Below are positions 32,365 to 43,080 of a stretch of 64,000 nucleotides of DNA, piece after piece. This DNA is from Areca catechu (taxonomy: Eukaryota; Streptophyta; Magnoliopsida; Arecales; Arecaceae), in assembly GCA_021397845.1 (NCBI GenBank), contig CM038049.1, positions 102,516,877-102,580,876 on the forward strand. The letters are read 5' to 3'. A program made the position numbers and the translations under genes. Every line of letters begins with the position of its first letter. Position 1 is the first letter of the stretch. The notes under the pieces were generated by a model. The model saw nothing but the letters and a program-made list of their open reading frames with translations. It was not told the DNA's origin and made no database searches.

Positions 32365-35355
32365 TGTTGGAAATTATGTGTCCCAAAGCCAATCGTCTAG
32401 GTTGTAGATGGTTGAGCGACTCATGTATATGTATATGAATTATTGAATTGAATAAAAAGTTTATTATGGTTGTTCATCACATGACATCTTCCTAATTGAA
32501 CTCTTGTGTGATGATGTCCTTTGAGCAACCTTGTATGAGATGTAGAGAGGATGCATCATGTAGTTCCTAAACTGGTTCGTGACTAAAGGATACACTATTT
32601 CAGGATGATGGTGTATCAAGAGTAGGTCGTTGATGTCATGTCTATTGGTTGTCCTCTTAACCAAGTAGCATGGAGACGCTGGCATGGCATTAGGTGTTGT
32701 GTTTGACACTTCACTGAGTGTGACTCCCATGCAAGATTCTCTTTCTACCAAACAAAAGTTTTGCATTAAAATGTGGAAATGAATTATTCCTCTAACTTGA
32801 GATCCCTATGGTAGCTTGCAAGCAACTCACTATACTTAGGTACAAAACTACTCGAATTTCTAATCCAATGATGGAAGGTTGCTAGGTATAGTCAAGTACT
32901 TGTGTAGCGGTAGTAGGATCAAGATAGGATTGATCTCTCTAAATGGTTCCCAAACCAATGTATTGACATTATCAATTAATAAAGATATTTTATTTTCATC
33001 ATACGCTATGTCTTAATTATTTTATTATTATATGATGAACCCCATAGATTAGGGCTACGGTTCTAGGGTTATGATGAGATCATACCAGTGAGACCTAAAG
33101 CCTTAAAACCCTAATCTAAAATATTCCTGGTCAATGGGACGTTGAGTAGGGGATCAATGTTTCCGGCAAGACCAGCACATTCTATGTATACTTGGTGAAG
33201 AGGGTGACTGATCTCATAGTCACTTATGTTTGACACTAATACTAGGATGTGGGTGCTCATTAGAGAATGAGTTCACTGAATGGATCTGACTTGAGAACAT
33301 CTAATGGAACCTTATCTGTTTGTCAATAGATAGTTCTCATGTGGGAGTAGTGCATGTGGTCCTTTGACCTAAGACTGCATGGTACCTTGTATGCATGAAT
33401 CCATACTTTGGTTCACACTCAATCATGACACTGAGTCTTGCATGGGGTGATACTGGGTATGGTGGGTTGCATATGGATGTTGTGAGTAGGTCAAAAAGGA
33501 ATCGATCAACCCTAGTAAGAGGGAATCGCATCCAGCTGATTTCGATCAAATGAAGATTCTGGAAATCTTTGATCAAAGTATGAACATTAGAAATAGTTTC
33601 TAATGGTTCATCAATGAATCATCATTATCAGATTGAGCTAGGAATGCATATAAAATTGTATTTGACAAGTATCCATATCCATAGTAATATTCACGGTGCA
33701 AGCTGATCGAAGGACTGAATTGCCCGGTAACTCACCACTGAAGGGTATTTTGGTAATACCACCAAAATTCCACATCTTTCAGGTAGGCATGATACGTTGC
33801 TAGACGTCAATCTTGCCTTGTGGGGATTTGATTAAATTATGGTAGTTTGATCAGTTAATTAGAATTGGATTCTAATTGACCTAGTCGAGCTAGCTTGAGT
33901 AGATCTAAACCGGTTTGGATGTGATCCAATCGAATCAGGTCAAGTTACACCTGGACTCACTGCTGGCTAGATGTGGAACCCAATAGGTCACACACAAAGG
34001 GATCTGATCAAGGGTTTAATTGGATTAAACCATGTTTGCAGGTGAACATGCTAGCATGTGTTGCAAACCCTAGCACCTAGATTGGAATTGGTTTCGAATC
34101 AGGTTTCGATATGGGCTAATTTGGATTAATTAAAGTCAAATTAAATAAGGCTCAAGTGTTGGGTCAGTCCTTGGCTAGAAGACCAAGGTTTAAGTCAGCC
34201 AATTTGGATTAATTAACCTGAGATTATCCATTTAGCAATTGGGCTAAGTTGGGCATGTGAAATGTTTGGACTAAGTGGGACTCTTGGGTGCCAACATGTT
34301 TTCTACGTAGAAATTGCGTGAGAAAATAATCCAGAGGTGCCCCTTGGCCAAGAGTCCTTCTGCATTAAGCAGAGGACCAAGTCAAAAACACTTCCACGCT
34401 TCTTGGAGTCTTCCATTCCCATTAGGATACGTCTTCACACCAAAAGAAGAAGAGTCCATTCCCCTTGGGACTCTTGGCACTAAGAGTGGCATCCCCTCTT
34501 TTTCATGCACATTTTGAGAAAGTTAAATGGCGTGGACTCCTCTGGTGCATGTCCTAACACCTCTTGGGCGCAGATTAAAAATCTAGAAGTCGCTTGGTTT
34601 AATGTATGGAGTTTAGATTTAAGAAGAGAAGCGACTCTTGATTTAAAGAGTCACTCTACTTCCTTTTCTCGGAAGTTTTGAATCCAAGGATCGCAATACT
34701 TGCCAAGCTTCATGTCCTAACAGAAGAGTCATGTCTTCTGGCATGAATGGATATCTCAGAAGCCCCTTGGTGCACTATAAATAGCATAGCCTCTCGGGGT
34801 GTTAAAAAAGGATTTGATCCCGAAGACTTCTTTCTTTCTTATTTTTATTACATCCTATCCTCTTGTCGTAAACACTCTAGCTCTTTTAGGACAAGGTCTT
34901 TGGAAGGCCTAGGAGTGTTCAAATCAGGAGAGGAATTAGGGAAAAGTAAAGAAGAGAAGAAGAGGAAGAAGAAGGGAAGGAGTAAAAAGGCTGATTCAAA
35001 GAAGAGTTAGTCCAATTGGATTGGAATTTGCACAAATCCTATTTGGCTTAAGTTTGAAAGTCTAGTTGGTGGAACCAAGTTCTTTGAAGGTGCTGGTGTC
35101 TTGGTCAAGCCCCGTGTGGATCACCATTGGAGGGCGAGCATTTGGGCGCCTGGTGGAGAAGAAGGCTGAATTAGGGTTTTCGTCATCGGATTGGATACTA
35201 GCGGTTCAGGTTGGTGCCTAAACTCTAGTTTATATCATATATGCATGTTTATATATTTTAATTCCTAGTAAGGAGGTCTTGGGTTAAGGGTTTGGTAGTG
35301 ATTTCATAATAAATTTTTGAAATCCACGCTTCCGCCCTAGTCACCAAACCCTACA
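32365..35355 (+). repeat. Co2 5' LTR, 2.99 kb, with non-matching 5' head
   Basis: From 32949 (CCCAAACCAATG) to the truncation it matches the 3' LTR closely. The first 584 bp (32365-32948) match the 63-bp head of the 3' LTR only over about 30 bp. TATA box TATAAATA at 34776-34783. Ends CCCTACA before the primer-binding site. Confidence 0.8.
34776..34783 (+). promoter_or_regulatory. TATA box in Co2 5' LTR
   Basis: TATAAATA in CTATAAATAGC context, about 570 bp before the LTR end. The 3' LTR is truncated before this point, so it lacks the box. Confidence 0.65.
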
Positions 35356-35356
35356 G

Positions 35357-35368
35357 TGGTATCAGAGC
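35357..35368 (+). other. Primer-binding site, Co2
   Basis: TGGTATCAGAGC, one base after the LTR end. Confidence 0.92.
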
Positions 35369-35400
35369 CACCTTATTAGGGCTAAATCATACAAAATTTG

Positions 35401-35644
35401 AGGTTACCCATTTTGGTAGGACTCTACAAAATTGAAGTTGCCCAATTTTGTAGAACTCTTGAGGTTGCCCATTTTGGTAGGACTCTACAAAATTGAAGTT
35501 GCCCAATTTTGTAGGACTCTTGAGGTTGCCCATTTTGCTAGGACTCTACAAAATTGAAGTTGCCCAATTTTGTAGGACTCTTGAGGTTGCCTATTTTTGT
35601 AGGACTCTATAAAATTTGAAGTTGTCCAATTTTGTAGGACTCTA
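35401..35644 (+). repeat. 61-bp tandem repeat, four copies, each with a perfect hairpin
   Basis: Units begin at 35401, 35462, 35523 and 35584. In the first, TCTACAAAATTG (35423-35434) and CAATTTTGTAGA (35443-35454) form a 12-bp perfect inverted repeat around an 8-nt loop; the second and third repeat it with at most small changes and the fourth is looser. It lies 32 bp after the primer-binding site and is absent from Co1. Confidence 0.9.
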
Positions 35645-36706
35645 CAAAAGTTTAAAGTTACATATGATTGATATGTTTATGCATATATGTATGTCACTGG
35701 TTAGGGTTTTCACTTAAACCTTAACCGATATAGAGATATGTTTAGCTTTCTAGTCATCATACTGAAATAAGGTTGCCCTGGCATAATGGTGGATCCATTA
35801 TGTGGTAGATGGTTGTCCTAGTATGATGACACACTTGGCACATTATAAAATGATATATGATGCATGGTTGATTGAATGGTAATATTAGAATGTGCTTCTG
35901 TTTAAATTGCCCTCTATTAAAATTATATTAAGTTGTAGTGTCATATACCAAAAGCAAAATAATCAAGATGATTAGTTGATCATTCGGTGTCTAGGAAAAG
36001 TGGTTCATGATCGGTAAAGAGGACGTGGTTTTTAATTGGTTCCGTTGACTGACCTGGCCAATTTTATTAGTGTCTAGGAAAGCAACGGGGGACTTCCACT
36101 ACTCTCCCACTTACCTGGCCGATAAGATTAACTTAATTCTTGATTGATATGCTTAGTGTAATATTCACTACATTAGGCCTTCCTTCATGCTAGGTCATTA
36201 TTATGTTATGATCCGTATTATGTTTGTTGTGCACACACAAGGCCTATTATGGTGACTAACACAATTTTGACCTGGTGCATTTGATGCTTATGGCATGATT
36301 TAATATAATACTTTGTTATGTACACACAAGGGTATTATTATTACAATCATGACTATAAAGGAATGAAGGATCTTACTTAACTAAAATATTATAGTTTGTT
36401 GTGCACACACAAGGCTAGTAATATTTTAGAGGCCAGGATATGTTGAGAATTGTATAAGTTACAATTGGAAAGAGTTTTCCTACCTTTGAACTTATATAAG
36501 ATTTGTTGTGAACACACAAGGTCTTTATAAGGAATTAGGATCTCAACCCCACTAAGAAAACCAATTAGGGTTTCTCAATCATCATATGAGGGTTATGATG
36601 CTTGATAAAATAGTGGGAGATATAATTAAGTTAAAGTCCTAATTTAATTATGTTTTGTCAACATTGGTTGTTTGCTTATGTTATGTTCTTTGTTAATGTA
36701 GATTAA
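35645..36706 (+). other. Co2 leader, remaining part
   Basis: Non-coding. Contains the two-hairpin module at 35985-36123 (boxes CGGTGTCTAGG 35985-35995 and CCTGGCCGAT 36114-36123) and the four tandem hairpins at 36205-36531. Co-linear with the Co1 leader. Confidence 0.75.
36205..36531 (+). promoter_or_regulatory. Four tandem leader hairpins (Co2 copy)
   Basis: Cores at 36223-36242 (TTTGTTGTGCACACACAAGG), 36312-36331, 36395-36414 and 36502-36521, spaced 89, 83 and 107 bp. Complementary arms: CTAAAATATTATAG before and CTAGTAATATTTTAG after core 3; CATGATTTAATATAATAC before and GTATTATTATTACAATCATG after core 2; CTTATATAAGA before and TCTTTATAAG after core 4. Arms of hairpin 1 are decayed. Confidence 0.72.
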
Positions 36707-37530
36707 ATGGCCTCTTCACTCTCACTTCATAGTATACTTGATGATAATAAATTGATTGGACCGAACTATGTTGACTGGTTGAGAAACCTAAAGATAGTAC
36801 TCAGCCAGGAAAATCTTTCTTACATTCTTGATACCCCTACCTTGGAACCTTTAGGGGAAGATGCCTCACAAGAGAAAAGACCACATACAAGATGTGGCAA
36901 AATGACTCACTCACTGTCAAATATATCATGCTTGCCTCTATGACCAATGAGTTGTAGAGGCAACATGATAGCATGGACACTAACTCCATAATGCTCAATC
37001 TAAAAGAGCTATATGGAGAACATAGTTGAACTGCTAGATATGAGATATCTAAGCAGTTATTCCATGCGAGAATGATAGAAGGTACATCCGTACAAGACCA
37101 CATACTGATGGTTATTGACCTGATCACTCGATTAGGTCAATTGGGTTTTGTTATGGATGGGGAGTTGAATTAGGATTTGATCCTTCAGTCACTCCCAGAG
37201 TCATTTTTACAGTTTGTTCTTAATTATCATATGAACAAACTTAACACTTCCTTGCCTGAGCTGTTAAATTGTTAAAAACAGCAAAGAGCCATTTAAAGAA
37301 TAATAAGGCTCCACTTCTTCTTGTGGATGGGATCAACAAGAAGAAGTCAGACAGAAAGGGTTCCAAGAGGAGATTGAACTCAAAAAGGGGCATCATGAAG
37401 AAGAAAGGAAAGAAGGCCTCCGGACAGATGACCTGCTTTCACTATAGCAAGCCGGGTCATTGGAAGAGGAACTGCAAGGCTTACCTTGCAGGTGTGAAGC
37501 CTGGTGCATCGGATGCACCAAAAGGTATGA
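36707..37530 (+). pseudogene. Ty1/copia gag with zinc knuckle, Co2
   Basis: Starts MASSLSLHSILDDNKL..NYVDWLRNLKIVL. A frameshift near 36870 (ASQEKRPH) is followed by stops through LNLKELYGEHS and TRLGQLGFVMDGELN, then a Lys-rich section and a zinc-knuckle-like CFHYSKPGHWKRNC whose second Cys is Tyr, as in Co1. Gag would form the particle and bind RNA. Not functional as it stands. Confidence 0.87.
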
Positions 37531-40500
37531 AAGAAGTTCATACTATTTTGTCATTGGATTCTTCCATTTTAAATACTTGGGTATTGGATACCGCCTGTGG
37601 TCATAATATCTGCAAATCATTGTAGGGGCTACAGAGGCTTAGAGCATTGAAGGAAGGAGACTTTGAGCTCTACGGTGCTAGAGGAGAGTCCATCCAAGCA
37701 GAGGCCATAGGGACTTATATCTTGAGGTTACCTTCGGGGAAGATCTTAGAGCTGAGAGATTGTTACTATATGCCTAAGGCCATTAGAAATATCATATCTG
37801 TACCCTTGTTACTTAGACAAGGCTATACTATGAATGTAATGAGCAATGGTTGCTCAATCAGCTTTTCTAATGAAATTATATGTTGTGGCGTATTTTGCAA
37901 TGGTCTTTTAACTCTATCTACTAATAACAATATACTTCATGTAAGTAACAAACGAAAGAGAGATGATGTAAACAATACTTTACTCTGGCACTTTCGACTT
38001 GGACATATTAGTGAGACTAGGATTAGTAAGTTATACAAGAAAAATTTCCTTAATCCTTATGATTATGAATCATTGGGAACTTGTGAATCATGTCTCATGG
38101 GTAAAATGACCAAGACTCCATTTAGTGGATATAGAGAAAGGACAATTGAGTTATTAGGACTCATACATACATATGTATATGGGCCTATGACAACTCAGGC
38201 CAAGGGTGGATATTATTATTTCATCATGTTTACTGATGATTTTTCAAGGTACGGATTTGTGTATCTTATGAAACAAAAGTCCGAAGCCTTTGATAAATTT
38301 TTAGAGTATCAAAGTATGGCAGAGAAACAAACGGGGAAAAGTATTAAAATCCTTCGATCAGATTGAGGAGGTGAATACTTATCCACCGAGTTTCTCGATC
38401 ACCTTAAAGAAAAGGGGATTATCTCTGAATGGACCCCTCCTTACACACCACAATTAAATGGTGTTGCTAAAAGGAGGAATCGTACCTTATTAGATATAGT
38501 ACGGTCCATGATGTGCTTCACAGAGTTACCTGTTTCCTTCTGGGGATATGCCTTGGAAACCGTGGCTAATATCTTAAATAGAGTACCATCTAAATCTGTC
38601 TCTAGCACTCCATATGAGATATGGAGGGGTAAGAAACCCAACCTTATGTATCTTAAGATATGGGGATGTCTAGCCTATGTCAAAAGAAATTTTGGACATA
38701 AACTGGATGCTAGAGCAAATAAGTATCTATTTGTAGGATATCCTAAAGATAGTATAGGATATCTGTTCTACCACCCTACTGAACAAAAAATTTTTGTCAG
38801 TAGGCATGCCACTTTTCTGGAGAAAGAGTTCATCCTACGAAAGGGCAGTGGGAGAAATATTGAACTTAAAGAAGTTCAACAAATAGATACACCTCAACCA
38901 AATGATAACATAGTTAGTATAGAACCAGAACACACTACTCCTATCCGTAGGTCTGATAGGGTGCGTCATGCACCTGAGAGGTATGGGTTCATTATTGAGA
39001 ATAATGAAGCCCGGATCATTGAAAATGATGAGCCTCTGACCTATATGGATGCTATCATGAGTAGGGACTCTAACAGATGGCTGGAAGCCATGATATCCAA
39101 AATGGACTCCATGTATGTCAACCAAGTATGGACTTTGGTTGATGCACCAGAGGGTGTTAACCCTATTGGATGCAAATGGGTCTATAAGAAAAGGATTGGG
39201 GCAGATGGCCAAGTCAAAACTTATAAAGCCAGATTAGTGGCTAAGGGTTTCAGACAAAAATAGGGAATATATTATGATGAAACATTTTCTCCTGTTCCTA
39301 TGCTCAAATCCATTCGGATCTTGCTTGCTATAGCAGCATATCATGATTATGAAATCTGGCAGATGGATGTGAAAACCGCATTCCATAATGGTTTCCTTGA
39401 GGAAGAGGTCTACATGTCACAGCCAGAAGGTTTTGTCTTGGAGACTAAACCTAATCAGGTATGTAGGCTGAAGAAATCCATTTATGGATTAAAGCAAGCA
39501 TCCAGGAGTTGGAACATCCGATTTGATAAGATGGTCAAAGAGTTTGACTTTATTAAAAATGAGGATGAACCTTGTGTGTACAAGAAGACTAGTGGGAGTA
39601 CCATAGTTTTCTTGGTTCTGTATGTAGATGACATACTCCTTATTGGGAAGATATCCCAATGTTACAATCAATCAAGGTATGGTTATCTAAATAGTTTTCC
39701 ATGAAAGACTTGGGAGAAGCATCCTATATACTGGGTATCAAGATCTATAGAGATAGATCTAGGAGGATGCTAGGCTTATCCCAGTCTAGGTACATTGACC
39801 AAGTGCTAAAGAGATTTAGCATGGAGGGAAGTAAAAGAGGTTACTTACCCATAGGTCATGGCATACATCTTTCTAAGAAGATGTCTCCTAAGACACCCGA
39901 AGAAAGAAATAGAATGAGTTCTATACCATATGCTTCAGCAGTAGGGTCTATAATGTATGCTATGTTATGTACCAGGCCTGATGTGGCATATGCCTTAGGT
40001 ATAGCCAGCATGTTTCAGGTTGATCCAGGAGAGGATCACTAGAAGGCTGTGAAAAATATTCTTAAGTACTTGAGAAGGACTATGGATATTTTTCTAATAT
40101 ATGGAGGATCTGATCTTAAACTGGAAGCTTATTCAGATTCTAGTTTTCAATCAGATCCAGATGATAACAAATCTATTTCAGGATATGTTTTTACCCTAAA
40201 TGGAGGAGCTGTAAAATGGAAGAGTTCTAAACAACAGACTGTAGCTAACTCAATAACTAAGGCAGAATACATTGCTGTTAGTGAAGCTGCCAAGGAAGCT
40301 GTCTGGATGAAGAAGTTCATCTCAGAGTTAGGCATTGTTCCAGAGATTGAAGGTCCAGTACCACTTTACTATGATAATACTGGAGCCGTCGCTCAAGCTA
40401 AGGAACCAAGAGCTCATCATAACTCAAAGCACATTCTGAGATGCTTCCATCTCATTCGAGAGATTGTTGAAAGACAAAAAGTCTGCATTAAAAGAGTTGA

Positions 40501-40606
40501 AACGAAGAACAACATAGCAGACCTGATCACTAAGGAACTACCACAGCATGAGTTTGATCGCTACCTCGATTGTATGGGGTTAAAATTTAAAGGCGATTGG
40601 CTTTAG
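37531..40606 (+). pseudogene. Ty1/copia pol: protease, integrase, RT, RNase H, Co2
   Basis: Copia gene order with integrase before RT. Protease: WVLDTACGHNIC near 37580 (D-T-A instead of D-T-G), then a stop. Integrase zinc region HFRLGH ... CESC near 37990-38095. The core has TYVYGP near 38170 where D is expected, ILRSD with a stop right after (38364), and GVAKRRNRTL near 38465 where E is expected, so two of three catalytic residues are lost. RT: SNRWLEAM, IGCKWVYKKR, a stop at 39261-39263, VKTAFHNGFL, LYVDDILLIG near 39620 (active site kept), then a frameshift. RNase H: KAEYIAVSEAAKEAVWMKKF and YYDNTGAV, ending 40606. Otherwise well preserved. Confidence 0.92.
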
Positions 40607-40620
40607 TGCAAGTGGGAGAT

Positions 40621-42278
40621 TGAAAGGATTATGCCCTAAAGGCCAATCAAAATGTTGTATTTCGATGGGATTTTTCTTTGTATCCCAAACCAATGTATTG
40701 ACATTATCAATTAATAAAGACATTTTATTTTCATCATACACTGTGTCTTAATTATTTTATTATTATATGATGAATCCCATAGATTAGGGCTATGGTTCTA
40801 GGGTTATGATGAGATCATACCAGTGGACCTAAAGCCTTAAAACCCTAATCTAAAATATTCTTGGTCGATGGGACGTGAGTAGGGGATCAATGTTTCCGGT
40901 AAGACCAGCACATCCTATGTATACTTGGTGAAGAGGGTGACTGATCTCACAGTCACTTGTGTTTGACACTAATACTAGGATGTGGGTGCTCATTAGAGAA
41001 TGAGTTCACTGAATGAATCTGACTTGAGAACATCTAATGGAACCTTATCTGTTTGTCAATAGATAGTTCTCATAGTAAGAGTAGTGCATGTGGTCCTTTG
41101 ACCTGAGACTGCCATGGTACCTTGTATGCATGAATCCAAACTTTGGTTTACATTCAGTCATGACACTGAGTCATGCATGGGGTGATACTGGGTATGGTGG
41201 ATTGCATATGGAGGTTGTGAGTAGGTCAAAAAGGAATCGATCAACCCTAGTAAGAGGGAATTGCATCCAACTGATTTCGATCAAATGAAGATTCGGGAAA
41301 TCTTTGATCAAAGTATGAACATTAGAAATAGTTTCTAATGGTTCATCAAAGAATCATCATTATCAGATTGAGCTAGGAATGAATATGAAAATAGATTTGA
41401 CAAGTATCCATATCCATAGTAATATTCAGGGTGCAAGCTGATCGAAGGACTGAATTGCCCGGTAACTCACCACTGAAGGGTATTTTGGTAATACCACCAA
41501 AATTCCACATCTTCCAGGTAGGCATGATACGTTGCTAGACGTCAATCTTGCCTTGTGGGGATTTGATTGAATTATGGTAGTTCGATTAGTTAATTAGATT
41601 TGGATTCTAATTGACCTAGTCAGGCTAGCTTGAGTTGATCTAAATCGGTTTGGATGTGATCCAATCGAATCAGGTCAAGTTACACCTGGACTCACTGCTG
41701 GCTAGATGTGGAACCCAATGGGTCACACACAAAGGGTTCTGATCAAGGGTTTAATTGGATTAAACCATGTTTGCAGGTGAACATGCTAGCACATGTTGCA
41801 AACCCTAGCACCTAGATTCGAATCAGTTTCGAATTAGGTTCCGATTTGGGCTAATTTGGATTAATCAAAGTCAAATTAAATTTGGCTCAAGTGTTGGGTC
41901 AGTCCTTGGCTAGAAGGCCAAGGTTTAAGTCAGCCAATTTGGATTATTTAACCTGAGATTATCCATTTAGCAATTGGGCTAAGTTGGGCGTGTGAAATGT
42001 TTGTACTAAGTGGGACTCTTGGGCGCCAACATGTTTTCTATGTAGAAATTGCATGAGAAAATAATCAAGAGGTGCCCCCTGGCCAAGAGTCCTTCTGCAT
42101 TAAGCAAAGGACCAAGTCAAAAACACTTCCACGCCTCTTGGAGTCTTCCACGCCCATTGGGTTACGTCTTCATGCCAAAAAATGAAGAGTCCATGCCCCT
42201 TGGGACTCTTGGCGCTAAGAGTGGCATCCCCTCTTTTTCATGCACATTTTGAGAAAGTTAAATGGTGTGGACTCCTCT
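40621..42278 (+). repeat. Co2 3' LTR, truncated
   Basis: Starts TGAAAGGATTATG after AAGTGGGAGAT. Matches the 5' LTR from 40684/32949 to 42278 (GTGGACTCCTCT), then stops. The last 800 bp or so of the LTR, including the TATA box, are missing. Confidence 0.87.
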
Positions 42279-42338
42279 TTAGCGAGTACTAGGATCATTA
42301 CTAGCTATCTAATAGATCTTGTTTTCTTTTTTCAGATA

Positions 42339-43080
42339 ATGTCGATCACTTTGTCACTCCGGTCATTATTGGATAATTACAAACTCTCTAGACCCAACTT
42401 CGATAGCTAGTATCAAAAACTCAAGATAGTCCTGGAGCACGAGCTAATCCTTTATATGATAACGGATTCGGTACCTGAGATCCCAGCCCCCAATGCTCAT
42501 GGCACTATCAGAGATACTTACCAGAAGTGGATCTCTGATCGCACCATGGTGCGTTGTATTATATTGGCTGTGATGAACAACGAGTTCAGTCACAAATTTG
42601 AGGAGGCCTAGCCATAAGAGATCCTTCAATGGTTGAAAGAGTCTTTTGGCACTCTGGATGATACGGAGAGATACCGGATCTCTTCCACCATCTATAACAC
42701 GCGTATGCATGATGGAGCTTTATTAACTAATCATGTAATGTACATGATCAAGTTATTTGAGCATTTAGGCAAACTCAGATGTCCTTTGCAAGAGCAACTC
42801 GGCAAGGATGCAATACTGAATTCTCTGCCCCCTTCCTATCAGGTCTTTCTCGATAATTTTAGAATGAATAGGCCTACAGTAAACTACCATGAGATGTTAG
42901 GGTTACTACAGACTTATAAGAGAGAACACAACCTCAATAAGGGATTGGTGAATTTGTTGGGAGGTTCTGGAGCAGGGCATCGTACCTTTAGGAAAGGGAA
43001 GAAGAAAAAGAATAATAAAAATAAGAAGGTACAACGTACTGGGCCTTGTCAGACTAAGAGGGTGAAGGCTGACAAAAGTT
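42339..43080 (+). pseudogene. Ty1/copia gag, Co3
   Basis: MSITLSLRSLLDNYKLSRPN at 42339, stops at about 42400 and 42609, then an open stretch (RYRISSTIYNTRMHDGALL, KLFEHLGKLRCPLQEQLGKD, NSLPPSYQVFLDNF) of the copia gag (UBN2/retrotran_gag) type and a Lys/Asn-rich tail, stop at 43080. The zinc knuckle follows in frame as CFFCKKPGHWKLNY, with the last Cys replaced by Tyr. Confidence 0.85.

Larger units (their letters stand above)
32365..42278 (+). mobile_element. Co2: Ty1/copia element, near full length, 3' LTR truncated
   Basis: 5' LTR 32365-35355, primer-binding site 35357-35368, leader to 36706, gag and pol to 40606, polypurine AAGTGGGAGAT 40610-40620, 3' LTR 40621-42278. LTR starts (TGTTGGAAATTATG; TGAAAGGATTATGCCC) recall the Angela/Tork type; lineage is a guess from that and the gag start. 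Inserted in Co1. Its right end is lost at the junction with Co3. Confidence 0.9.

Noticed and set aside
34747..35010. 87-codon ORF ending in a Lys-rich tail in the Co2 5' LTR
   Set aside because: Starts upstream of the TATA box and spans U3/R; composition only. The 3' LTR lacks the region, so conservation cannot be judged.
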